Source: Amphirosellinia nigrospora (Eukaryota > Ascomycota > Sordariomycetes > Xylariales > Xylariaceae). From it: a stretch of 64,000 nucleotides of DNA. Positions 24,603 through 33,587 of the stretch are shown here, piece by piece. The stretch's first letter is position 1; every line of letters begins with the position of its first letter. The stretch lies in NCBI GenBank assembly GCA_004123355.1, contig SCHM01000004.1:7157017-7221016 (forward strand), given 5' to 3'. Below the pieces are notes generated by a model. That model made no database searches and was not told the DNA's origin. It saw nothing but the letters and a program-made list of their open reading frames with translations. A program made the translations under genes and the position numbers.

Positions 24603-27600
24603 CTAGTTACGCGTGATCATAGCTTCACGGTCAGGACCAGTGCCGATCCATTTTATCTAGCCAAAGTCAGTGCATAGTTCTTCAAAGCGAATTCAAGTGA
24701 AGCCATTTTAGGCGCATCAACCGACTAACCTTGACTCCAACGAACTTCTCAATGTACTGGAGAGAAAGTCAGTGAATAAGATCAAATTCACCCCGCAGTT
24801 GAAAATAAATGTACCTCGACATAATCCCGGGCCTGCTTGGGAAGATCGTAATAGAACCTGGCGTTGGTCGTCGGCTTCTGCCACCCGGGCATTTCATGAT
24901 AAACGACTTCGGCGTTGTCTAGTATGTTATGGTTCGCCGGATAAGAGTCGAGCTCCTAATACTTTTTTTAGCTACACTCTAAGACCTCGGACTACGACAG
25001 CTTGCTACCTCGCCTGTGCTCTTATCTTTGTACGCAATAGCTACTTTGATTGTCTCGAAAGAATCGAGTACATCGAGCTACATGAAGAGTCAGTTTTCTT
25101 AGTCCCCTTGGAGTAGTTCTTACAAGGCTTACCTTGGTCAAGTTCAACGATGTGTAATAATTGACCATGTGGCCATGCCTTACAACAACGAGATCTACGA
25201 AGTCCGAGTAAGTAACGCTCAGTTTTTGCATTAAAAGTCACGCGAGGTGTTGACAAACCGAGCCTACTCTATTAGCTATGCACCTATATTTCTTTAGGGA
25301 GAGGGCCTTACCAACCGCAGCGACGTCTTCGGCCTGTGGATGTCCCCCATTCTCGACCAAGCTCCTGCAGTTTCGTTCCGACCCTGTTGCGCACATGGTC
25401 AGTCTACTTCGTATCCAAAGCGAGTAGTAAGTGGGGGGACAGTACCCTCCGAGATCTTCAGTCTTGAAAACGCCGGCGCCAACACGTGTGGTGTCTATAG
25501 TCATCAGCATCTGCTACAAACCATTGCGCATGGTTAGGTATGGGGGTTGGTTTCGACATGGTTACTGGCCAGGGGTCCAGTGATTACTCATGTTACTTAC
25601 AGGCTTTTACCACCCCGATTGTCTCTGTAATATTTTTAGGGTTGAGTGTCAAGCCGGCAATGATGCCGGAAATTGTGGTGTTGGATGAAGTGACATAGGG
25701 GTACGATCCCATCGAAACGTCGAGCATTACGGCCTATTGGTACCAGGACAAGTAGGCCGCCTGGTCACGTACTCCCAAGCCTTAAACTTGGCTCGAACAG
25801 CGGTCAACGTGATAGGACGTGGCCAAGGCCATCCCGAATGGCTAGTGGTGTGGCTATAGATGCTGATATCGCAGACCTATAGTAGGCCTTGCAGCCGTTG
25901 CGGACCCAGGTTATAAGTTCTACTCATGCTCATCTAGAGTTAGCAGAAACTGCAACTTGTGAAGCCCAGGTCTGCGAAGGTCAGCAAAGGCTGTATGTAA
26001 GGCAGTTCTGAGATATCGATATATGCCCCTATATGGCCACACCACTGGTCACTGAGGTGACCATTTGGCCAAAATAGAGTTGGCTCATCAGCCACGTCCC
26101 CATGACATTGTCTCCTCGCCGATGCCACAGTTTAGGAGCTTCAAGTACATGACAACAGGCAGGTTACCAGCCCGGTCAGGTCAGTAAATAATCAACTTGC
26201 TAGGAGTTGAGCACGAACATTTGCACCCTCAATAATCATGTTCATGTTACTCGTTTGCCTAGAAGGATTAGCGTCTTATCATATTTACGGGGAAAGCTTT
26301 GTGGGAAGACCAAGGAACTATCCTATATATTGATCCATTCCTCTGCTCCTCTCGATACCGCGCCGCGAAGGTTACTTACGCGGAATGCATAAAGCTCAAG
26401 CCGTCAATGGCATATATTGCGAGCTCCGTACGGTAGCCTCGGAATCTCTCAATCTCTTCCTCGACATCGTACTTGAGCAGATCGCCATATCGGGCCTTGT
26501 AGCCATGTGCTAGCCGACGTAGTTTCGTTTCGAAGAGTTCTTGATCGAACAAGTCGGCTAAACGGATTCCGCTTCTCTAATCTTGGGTTTAGTGAGATGG
26601 TTGGTGCTCCGGTATTTTGAATACTTACGGCAGCCTTGGTCTATCAAGCTCAGTATCAGTATAAGCGTACAACCTGGACCGATGATAACGCGAATATGTG
26701 CTCACACTGTATGAGGGTCCGTTCACAGTAAAGTTAGCTCATGTTATCAAGGATATAAACAAGGTGGACTTATAATTCCGCGGCCGGTGGTCCCGATCTT
26801 GCGCTCTGGTCAAGTTAGACATGAATAAAGTCCCTGGTTATAGATGGCTTGCCTCCCAGCTCGATCTCCTCGAGGCCATCGACGGCGGCGTGAAGGTCAA
26901 AGTTGATATGAACCTAGGTGTAGCGGGTCAGCAAGTGTATGACATAACGCGGCGGCCCAGCGTTACGTAGGTCACTGACTCTGTCAGACACAAGGATCCG
27001 ATCATAGACATTGGGGAGTCCTTTCTATCTCTAATGTCAGCAACGATCTCTCGATAGCTGCAGAGCAGGCATTACCTCGTCAAGCTGCTTTAATTCCGAG
27101 AAAAACGAAGGGCTAGACATAGTCAATATTGTAGCTATGTCTTAATAGGCTGAACGGATTGCGTATTGAGCTAGGCAGCGATACGAGAACCTCGCATGGA
27201 AGCGCAGAAGACTGTAGTTTTGATACTTACACGTGGAAACTCCTGTTTCGGGTGGATGCCGTTAGTACCGATCAAATGCCCGCTCACAGCCAACTCGTCT
27301 CGGCGAGATGATAATTCGAGCAACTTACACGTCGGAGCCGATGAAATTCATACTATGGTCAAGTCAGCGTCTGCTCGTCGAAGGTGGACAGCTGTGGACA
27401 AGGTACAGTTTGGGTTGATGAGACCGGAAGGGAGTAGGTGAAAGCTATTGTTGGTCAACTCTTCGTCTTATCGACCACCGGGGCTTTGATTCGGCGTCTG
27501 TATACCTGTACGAGACACCGTTGGCGCTGTGGCAATGGTGGTCAGCGATATAGTGCATAAAACGCGGTATAATATTACGGTAGAACAGACTCACAGAATC

Positions 27601-27999
27601 GAATGACCCGCATTGTGTCCTCCCTGTTATCTCGTTTCAGAACTTTTGGATACGAAGTCGCAGAGCATATTGGGCTTACGGCGGCTCTCGCGCTATCACC
27701 AAGTCAGCGTCTGCTGGTCATGAAATTGAACTTGCCGCGAGGGAGTAGGTTCCCGGATGTAGAAGAACATAAATATCGTACCAGAGTTGAGCTTCGGGCG
27801 CGAGAATGTCTACTAATTTGCCCTTCTAACGTTGAATATATTAGTTGGGAGGCTCGAAATGATAGACCAGAGAGGGTAAGCATACTCCTTCATCCCCTAG
27901 GGAAGCACACTCGAGTTAGTAACAAGGCGTCGCCAAACACGAATAGGAAAATGAAAATGACAAACCCCATTGGGCTCCCAAGACAACTCTGATAGGCAT
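24603..27999 (-). CDS. Adenylosuccinate synthetase (ADE12/PurA family), 26 exons
   Basis: Catalyses GTP-dependent addition of aspartate to IMP, the first step from IMP to AMP, in the cytosol. Spliced conceptually it gives 425 residues, the usual family length. Visible motifs in order: [20 protein letters not shown] (P-loop-like IMP/GTP site with catalytic Asp), GGHNAGHSI (catalytic His, normally NAGHT), [127 protein letters not shown] (guanine-binding TKLD), MPGWQKPTT and [10 protein letters not shown]. Departures from the family: VSMGSYP where IDYGTYP-like is usual, FKTE for FPTE, STGR for TTGR. So this may be a diverged paralogue of the housekeeping enzyme. Exon lengths sum to 1278 nt, a whole number of codons. 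One donor (intron 7, near 27405) needs one extra G. The upstream leader is pyrimidine-rich. Confidence 0.9.
25734..26218 (-). other. ADSS intron 17, long, with foldback insert
   Basis: GTTCGT donor, AATAG acceptor; joins IIEGAN to AVMLD without loss. At 485 nt it is four times longer than any other intron of the gene. An imperfect inverted repeat at 25844-25860 and 26029-26046 (core AGTGGTGTGGC) bounds about 203 bp and probably accounts for much of the extra length. Confidence 0.7.
25844..26046. repeat. 203-bp foldback / MITE-like insert in ADSS intron 17
   Basis: Arms AGTGGTGTGGCTATAGA (left) and CTATATGGCCACACCACT (right) are inverted matches with one extra base. No clear target duplication. 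It may be a small nonautonomous DNA element or a chance hairpin. Confidence 0.4.
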
Positions 28000-28570
28000 G
28001 ATGTGCGACCGGGGATAACTGGCTGTGGTGTTGGGCGAGAGGGCGAGAGGGTGAGAGGACGAGAGTGATTAGTGTGTCTAGTCTGGGAAGAATAAATAAA
28101 AGACGCGATTTCGGAGTCCAAGTTTGATGGCTGCGTCACTCAGCGCAAGTAGCCTCGGTTCGTTCCTTCCGACTGTTAGGATAATTGGGCTCGTATTTAC
28201 AATACAGGATTTACATTATCATCCTTTCTTGAACTGCGAACTCTTTAGAAAGAGTTAAATTTTTTCAGGTGTAGAAATGCATCTATCATACAAAATCCAA
28301 CGACCAAACGCACTGTCTGCAAACCAATTATCCAGCTAAAGGTGTGATGGAGGGGCCGTGATGGAGGGGCTGTCGGAGGGGCTTTCTATCGATTTAACCC
28401 TAATGCGGAAGGCGGTCATGAAACCTACTACCTTGATTGGACAAGATTAGACGTTGTTGAAAGTTTCTATAAATGGCTAAGGTACTTACCCTATCTAGCC
28501 CTTGTATAGGTACCTAACCTTAGGTACTTCCAATGGCTCTCTTGCCCATGCTTGGCATAAAGGGAGCAGA
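28000..28570. promoter_or_regulatory. ADSS upstream region
   Basis: On the ADSS (minus) strand a CT-rich tract lies at about 28031-28067, 32-68 bp upstream of the ATG, typical of strongly expressed genes in filamentous fungi. Further up, a GGAGGGGC-type unit is repeated three times near 28348-28382, and GGTAC-containing palindromic repeats occur near 28480-28531. No gene seen. The hAT-type MITE begins 580 bp upstream of the start codon. Confidence 0.45.
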
Positions 28571-28578
28571 GGTATACT
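28571..28578. repeat. Target-site duplication, left copy (GGTATACT)
   Basis: Identical to 29122-29129, directly flanking the 543-bp MITE. Confidence 0.88.
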
Positions 28579-29121
28579 CAGGGTTGGAATTTAGTATACT
28601 AATTTAGTATATACTAATACTAATACTAATTTAGTATTTAGATTTAAATACTAATACTAGCTTAGTATATATTAATTTAGTTTAATATTTAAGCATATTA
28701 ATACTAAAAAAAAAATACTAGCTTAGTATATATTAAAATACTAATATTAAATTAGTTTTAGTAATACTAAAATATTAATACTAAAGTGGGGCATTAAAAT
28801 GAGGTATTATATAAAAAAATATTTTATATATTTAAAAATATTGAATATCATTTTATATAATAATAAAATAAATATTTTAATTCTTTCTTTTTTAATTAAA
28901 TAATAAAAATTAAAATTTAACTTTTTTTTTTTTTTTTAATATTTAGTATATACTAAATACTAAGATATTAATTTAATATATACTAAAATATACTAATATT
29001 AATTTAATATTTCAAAATAAATACTAATACTAGCTTAGTATTTTAAAATTAATACTAATACTAATACTAATTTAGTAATACTAATTTAGTCCTTATACTA
29101 AATACTAAATTTCCAACCCTG
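28579..29121. mobile_element. hAT-type MITE, 543 bp, with perfect 8-bp target duplication
   Basis: Ends are inverted matches: CAGGGTTGGAATTTAGTAT on the left, and CAGGGTTGGAAATTTAGTAT when the right end is read in reverse. The flanks are identical 8-bp direct repeats GGTATACT at 28571-28578 and 29122-29129. An 8-bp duplication with CAG-starting terminal repeats fits hAT-superfamily nonautonomous elements. The interior is AT-rich and built from repeats of ACTAATACTAATTTAGTA-like units; no coding capacity. The perfect flanks indicate a comparatively recent insertion. Confidence 0.88.
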
Positions 29122-29129
29122 GGTATACT
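29122..29129. repeat. Target-site duplication, right copy (GGTATACT)
   Basis: Identical to 28571-28578, directly flanking the 543-bp MITE. Confidence 0.88.
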
Positions 29130-29815
29130 TGGGGGATCGTTGCTACTTCTTCGAAAATCATCCAACCCAGGACCAGAACCAGAACCGTATGGCATCATTC
29201 GGCAATAACTCGAACTCGGTTGGCGTAGGCCCCAAACCTATATCTGGAATAGCTTCAAGGGCATAACCTCACAAAGTGCGTCAGGGGGGGAAGGTAGGCT
29301 GCATCTACCATTACTATCGGAGACGTGGTTACTATCTGTTACAATCGCTAAACTTTGTGAATACCTCTAGGTAGCAGTCTTAATCCCCGAATTAGTTCAC
29401 AGCGACATTAAACACACTCACGAAGTCAAGGCTCAAATATAAGTGGTATAAGTAATGTTACGGTAGACGCAGTTTGGGTGAAGAAGTTGGTTAAGGTAAG
29501 AAACTAGCTAGCAGCTACGTTACAAGATCATCGTCGACTCGCTTATTGGTACCTGCAAACCAAGAACACCCCGACGTATCGCCCATGCCTCTTAGGTGAT
29601 ATATGGCGAGTTCGTTACACCTCCAAAGCCGCAAAACGGCGATATGGAGACTCCTCGTTAGATATTCTCTTTTGACGAGTCTATTCCCCGTTTATCATGC
29701 CAATGCCGGCCTAAGTGAAAGTTCGGGTGTAGCGAGATATCACCTTCTCTGATACAGAAACAACAGCTTCCGATAACCCCCCGCCAAGGTCTTGAGTTTG
29801 AGATTCCTATAGCAA
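29130..29815. other. No gene recognised
   Basis: Non-RIP sequence between the MITE and the F-box-like scrap. No continuous frame and no conserved motif on either strand that I can support. Confidence 0.45.
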
Positions 29816-29950
29816 ATGGAGCTTGGATCGAACATTCTCTTTGAGATCATAGACGAACTCAAAGGCTCAAGATCCTGGAAAGCCCTAAAATGGTGTGAAT
29901 GTGCAAGACATGATCATCGACTCAAAAGAGCTGCCTGGTGTTTGCGATGA
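29816..29950 (+). pseudogene. F-box-like N-terminal fragment
   Basis: A 44-residue open segment starting MELGSNILFEIIDEL, then SRSWKALKWCECARHDHR. The spacing of hydrophobic residues (L-x-x-x-I-L-x-x-I-I-D-x-L, then W/K-A-L-x-x-C) resembles the fungal F-box, which docks SCF ubiquitin-ligase substrates to Skp1. It stops after the box, with no following domain, so it is probably a relic. Chance similarity is possible because the box is short. Confidence 0.35.
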
Positions 29951-30029
29951 GAAGTCCATAGCCGCCATTCCCGTCTATGATAAGAATATATACCTCGGCT
30001 CTCGATGGCTCAACTACCTGGGATGACTT

Positions 30030-30490
30030 CTAGCATGGAATAAAGGGTTGGATCGTGTGCGGCCTGAAATCTCTCAAGTCATCCAAGACCACAGCCTCCC
30101 CAAGAGCCAAGCCCGTTTTCTGTATCTCTTCCCGCCGCCCACGAGCTGTCCGAGCTTGCCGGGCCGAATGCTGCGTGTTATGTCATTATGCGCTACAGCG
30201 ACTGCGACGCTGTTCGGTGGCGCGATGGCAATGGCAACGCCGCGTACGTCGGTGTACGCCATGCCGTGTCCGAAAGTGAAATGCAGAGATTCCCCGCGTC
30301 GCGCTGCAGGGCGAGCGGGGTTTATGTCTGTCAGTACTCGACAGAACTTGATTAAAAGGGCAAAAAACGACGACGTCCACGTACCCGCTTCGTCAATCCT
30401 CGCGAGCATATCTTCGAGCTCAGCCCGCTCGAGTATCAGTTCTCCGTCGGGTCCTGGCGGCAGTTGTAAAGTGAGCTGCGACGAGGCCAT
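30030..30490 (-). CDS. Small hypothetical protein, probably three exons
   Basis: The ATG at 30490 begins a segment reading MASSQLTLQLPPGPDGELI and then LERAELEDMLARIDEA, which looks like genuine protein. A good intron follows (GTACGT donor, ACTGACA branch, CCCTGCAG acceptor). A second intron ending in ACACGCAG would connect to a C-terminal stretch that reads QKTGLALGEAVVLDDLRDF and stops at 30030-30032. The alternative of reading straight through gives a basic, unnatural-looking tail. I do not recognise the family. The middle exon boundaries are uncertain. It is divergent from the gene at 31064 with 573 bp between starts. Confidence 0.4.
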
Positions 30491-31063
30491 TGCTATCTTG
30501 AACTTGATCGTGGGGGTCGATGTCGTATTTTCTGTCGACTTGCCGAATACAAAGCCCTATTTTGACGAGCGATCTCTTTGTGACGTTTGTACGGAGTAGC
30601 GAATGCAGAGTTGTGAGACACTAAGTTCTTGTTGAAGTCCGCGTCGAAAAGTTTGGCGCCATGATACGGAGAGGGGTCTAGATCTCTACATAACTCGTGG
30701 TAGGATTTCCGCCCCCAAATCTATCTCAGTAGCAATGCCATAGATCGGTACAAGCAACGCCGAACGAGCAAAAACGATGACCTGTGAGTGGTGAGTTCAT
30801 GTTATACCCCTGCTTCAGCTGTGGGCAAGGTGCATGACAGGGTTGCAATTGAAGGGAGCCTAGGGGGCTTAGCTCTGGGAGCAGGTCACAAGAACGAGGA
30901 CACACCTTCTATGGTGCGCGGTTCTATGAGAGTCTGCGTTGATACTTTTTCGCCGCCTCGGTTCATTCTTAATCTTGTATGCGGCCATGGGGCTACCTCA
31001 CGATACGTTTGTTTTGTAATAACGTGACTATCATACACGGATTAATTTCGAGTCTTGCTCGAC
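30491..31063. other. Divergent intergenic region between two small hypothetical genes
   Basis: Probable shared upstream region of the genes at 30490 (minus) and 31064 (plus). Nothing else recognised; a plus-strand open frame near 30788-31027 has no protein-like features. Confidence 0.4.
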
Positions 31064-31701
31064 ATGATTGAAATTGCAGTTGCCGCCTTCGCGGCGATTG
31101 CCCTCCGGCTCGCCTACGTAGCAGTAAAATCTGTGAAGGGGGGTACCAAGATCTTCGGGGTAAGCCTCTCTGCTTGTTATCTTGTCATTCAATCACCTAT
31201 CTTCCCAATGCTCAACTACGTTTCGCGAAGCAGCATCAGACAACGCGGTCCGTCGAGGATGAAGTTTCGGGGCTCGAGAGCGACTACACCGGCGACGGAC
31301 CCCACTTCGTGAGCAACGACGTCGCCTTCACCGTCGGCTGCTCCCCTGGATCAACAGCAAGCCTCCGAGTCCGTCGACCGCCGCCGTTCGAGCCCAATCT
31401 GCGCAGGATTCCGAGGAAGGATAGGGCTGAGATAATCAAACTGAACTTGGAAGAACGCGCTCATCAGAGAGAGTCTGCTGAGCGCCAGTGTGAGATGTTC
31501 CTGCTCACGGTGCCCGCCGTTCTATCAGCTTTTAAGTGGTGGGGCAATGGGGAGCGACAACGCATGCTACCACCTCAACAAGCTCATATCGGCTATCAAG
31601 CGCCACCGCCGATGATTACAGACTCGGGTTCCGATCGATCTCTTTTCAAAATTAGCGTTGAACCGTCTTTGAAGTATGACATTGGTGGAGATGACGATTA
31701 A
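31064..31701 (+). CDS. Hypothetical single-pass membrane protein, two exons
   Basis: Exon 1 is 31064-31159; the intron has a GTAAGC donor, a CTCAAC branch site and either a GAAG acceptor ending at 31230 or CAG ending at 31233; exon 2 runs to the stop at 31699-31701, giving about 188 residues. The N-terminus is a membrane anchor or signal anchor (MIEIAVAAFAAIALRLAYVA). After that comes an acidic stretch, an Arg/Pro-rich segment (RVRRPPPFEPNLRRIPRKDR), a short amphipathic helix and an acidic C-terminus ending GGDDD. No known family recognised. The upstream in-frame TTG is not used as start. It lies at the edge of the RIP block. Confidence 0.5.
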
Positions 31702-31980
31702 GATGGTGGAAGGTGATGCAATGAGTAGACGTTTCGTAGCATGACAGCACTTTAGGAAATAGAAATATGGAATGTTATGGGTTGTCTGTCTTTACTGTTC
31801 TAAGATCGTGTGGCTGGGCTCTGCGTTGTGCTACTCGGTGATAGTGAAGTTATTGTAGGCCTAAGACATTTCTAAATGCGGTACAAGTCAAGTTATAATA
31901 CAGTCATATAACATGGACCAGTGGGAAAATACATGTTAAACTATATAAAAAGGCATGTATTACCTAAAGTATAAAAGAAA
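31702..31980. other. Transition from gene island to AT-rich block
   Basis: Composition falls from ordinary to strongly AT-rich over roughly 200 bp. No gene seen. Confidence 0.5.
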
Positions 31981-32267
31981 TTCTAGGTAGCGCTTATAAA
32001 ATAATCTTTTAATTATTAATATATTAGCTTGTTTAAAGGTTTAAACTATTATAAAAGTATTAACGTAAATAAAGTATAAAGCTTTATGCTATAATTAATA
32101 ATTATTTTAAGCAATAAATCATAGTGTAAAAAAATCAGATTACCTTGATTTTAATAAGGAGTGTTTAAGTGTTTATAAAGTTGTTAAATTAATTAAGCTA
32201 AGTGTAGCGTAGCTATACTAGTGATAGCGTGGAGTTTAATGTTTATAAAGTTGTTGATTAACTAATT

Positions 32268-32345
32268 TAAATTTATATTAGATGTTGTTTTAAAACAATG
32301 TTTTAAAAACAGTGTTTAGTAATAAGACATTGTTTTAAAAATACT
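32268..32345 (-). repeat. Palindromic repeat family, truncated copy 1
   Basis: Contains TTTTAAAACAATGTTTTAAA and ACAGTGTTTAGTAA, the core of the short repeat family described at 32560. Orientation is opposite to that copy. Confidence 0.5.
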
Positions 32346-32457
32346 AAGAAAAATATTAGTAGTGGATCTAATTATAGATTTTATGACTAGTAGTGTGCTA
32401 GCTGTTTATCTAAATATAGGTGTTGCTAGGTGGCTTCCCTTGCGCGGAGCGCAAGGT
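32338..32457 (+). repeat. GC-containing repeat, inverted partner of 35757-35875
   Basis: Reads GTGTGCTAGCTGTTTATCT, then GGTGTTGCTAGGTGGCTTCC, and ends in the hairpin CCTTGCGCGGAGCGCAAGG (8-bp stem, 3-base loop). The same order appears in reverse at 35757-35875. Much less AT-converted than its surroundings, so either younger or protected from RIP by size. Confidence 0.6.
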
Positions 32458-32559
32458 GTTAGATTACGCACCAACTAGTAATCTAGCTATATATTACTAG
32501 ATAGATTACTAGGTTGCTTACTTAATATATGTAGCAGTGCGCCGGAGCTTAACTAATAT

Positions 32560-32690
32560 ATAACGCTATTTTAAAGACATTGTCTTTAAGACAGTGTTTA
32601 GTAAGCTAGACATTATCCATAAAACGTTGTTTTTAAAATAACGTTTAGTATAAATTTAAGTTAATAATTTAATAACTTTAGAATTAATAA
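32560..32690 (+). repeat. Palindromic repeat family, copy 2
   Basis: Consensus order: CGCTATTTTAAA, a first palindrome (ACATTGTCTTTAAGACAGTG type), TTTAGTAAGCTAGACATT, a second palindrome (AACGTTGTTTTTAAAATAACG type), TTAATAACTTTAGAATTAAT, ATAAACTG. The two small palindromes in tandem are the diagnostic feature. This copy is the least RIP-altered. Confidence 0.6.
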
Positions 32691-32793
32691 ACTGTATATT
32701 ATTAATAAACTGCACGCTATTAACAAACTGCACACTATTAACAAACTACACGTTATTAATAAAACTGCACGCTATTAATAAATTGCACGCTAT
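32686..32793 (+). repeat. Tandem array, about six 18-bp units
   Basis: Units of AATAAACTGCACGCTATT with small variants, repeated about six times. The unit matches the 3' end motif of the palindromic repeat family (ATTAATAAACTATACGCTATTA in the copy at 55450), so the terminus has been amplified in tandem here. Confidence 0.7.
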
Positions 32794-33587
32794 TATAATA
32801 GCTAATGTTTTTTTTAAATATTTTATATTAAAAATGCTTTAATTAAGCTTAATAACAATATATAAATAAATTAATATATATATATTATTAAATTTAATAA
32901 TTAAAAGTTTTATTATAATTTTTATATTTATTAAAAAATAAAATTATAAAAATATATACCGAAAAATTATTATTATATTTATATTAATTATTATAATTTT
33001 TAATGCGTTATAAAACTTTTTACTATAAAAATAAAATTTTATAGCGTTTATAATTTTAAAAGATTTTTAAAAATATTTATAACTAAAAAAAGCGCAATTT
33101 TTTTAGCTTATAAAACTAAACGTATTAAACATATTTATTTTTTTATATTTATAAAATTAATTTAATAATTATTATACTAATAAATTTAATAATAAATAAA
33201 TAAACTTTATATATTAATATTTAATAATATTAAAATATTATTTTAAAATAATATAATATTTATTAAAATAAAATTATTAAGTTTTTTAAATAAATATAAA
33301 AAATAATAAATTCGAACTATAAATTAATTTATATAAAAGCTTATAAAACTTTTAATTAATAATATAATAATTTAAAAAAGCTTAATAAATAATACGTTAA
33401 ACTTTTAAATATAAATATTAAAATTATTATAAAATATTTAATAATTAATAATAAAAAAATATATTAAAAACTTTATTAAATAAACTAATAAATAATTAAA
33501 TAAGATTATTAAAATAAATATTAAAAAATTAAATATTATTAAATTATTTAAGTTTATAATTAATTTAAAAATTTTCTTTATAATTAT

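Larger units (their letters stand above)
24603..27999 (-). other. Exon map of the adenylosuccinate synthetase gene
   Basis: Exons, 5' to 3' on the minus strand: 27999-27966, 27896-27886 (11 nt), 27825-27782, 27692-27680 (13 nt), 27623-27595, 27526-27506, 27444-27406, 27352-27329, 27242-27231 (12 nt), 27112-27076, 27024-26980, 26913-26853, 26805-26774, 26720-26706, 26640-26629 (12 nt), 26576-26380, 26258-26219, 25733-25601, 25494-25446, 25383-25312, 25263-25259 (5 nt), 25194-25133, 25077-25009, 24955-24815, 24756-24730, 24656-24603. Introns total 2119 nt and are 47-121 nt long except intron 17 (485 nt). Most are GT-AG; intron 12 looks GC-AG (GCAAGC...ACCAG), intron 13 AT-AC (ATAAGT...GTGAAC), and intron 7 lacks one base at its donor. 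Branch motifs seen include GCTGAC (introns 3, 5, 7, 10, 11), CTAAC (12, 13) and TACTAAC (8). Each junction was set by keeping the family protein sequence continuous. Confidence 0.8.

Noticed and set aside
26750-26757. ATATCCTT inside ADSS intron 13, identical to the U12-type donor consensus
   Set aside because: Starting the intron here would add seven residues not found in the family and the branch site is not of U12 type; most ascomycetes lack the minor spliceosome. Treated as coincidence; the ATAAGT start fits better.
24603-27999. PurZ-type 2-aminoadenylosuccinate synthetase (Z-genome enzyme)
   Set aside because: The catalytic Asp in GDEGKGK is present, the rest aligns with cellular eukaryotic ADSS, and no phage context exists.
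30048-30599. A 183-residue plus-strand open frame
   Set aside because: It is antisense to the minus-strand gene, which has a better start, intron signals and more protein-like composition.
30788-31027. A 79-residue plus-strand open frame
   Set aside because: No motif, no conserved pattern, likely upstream region of the next gene.
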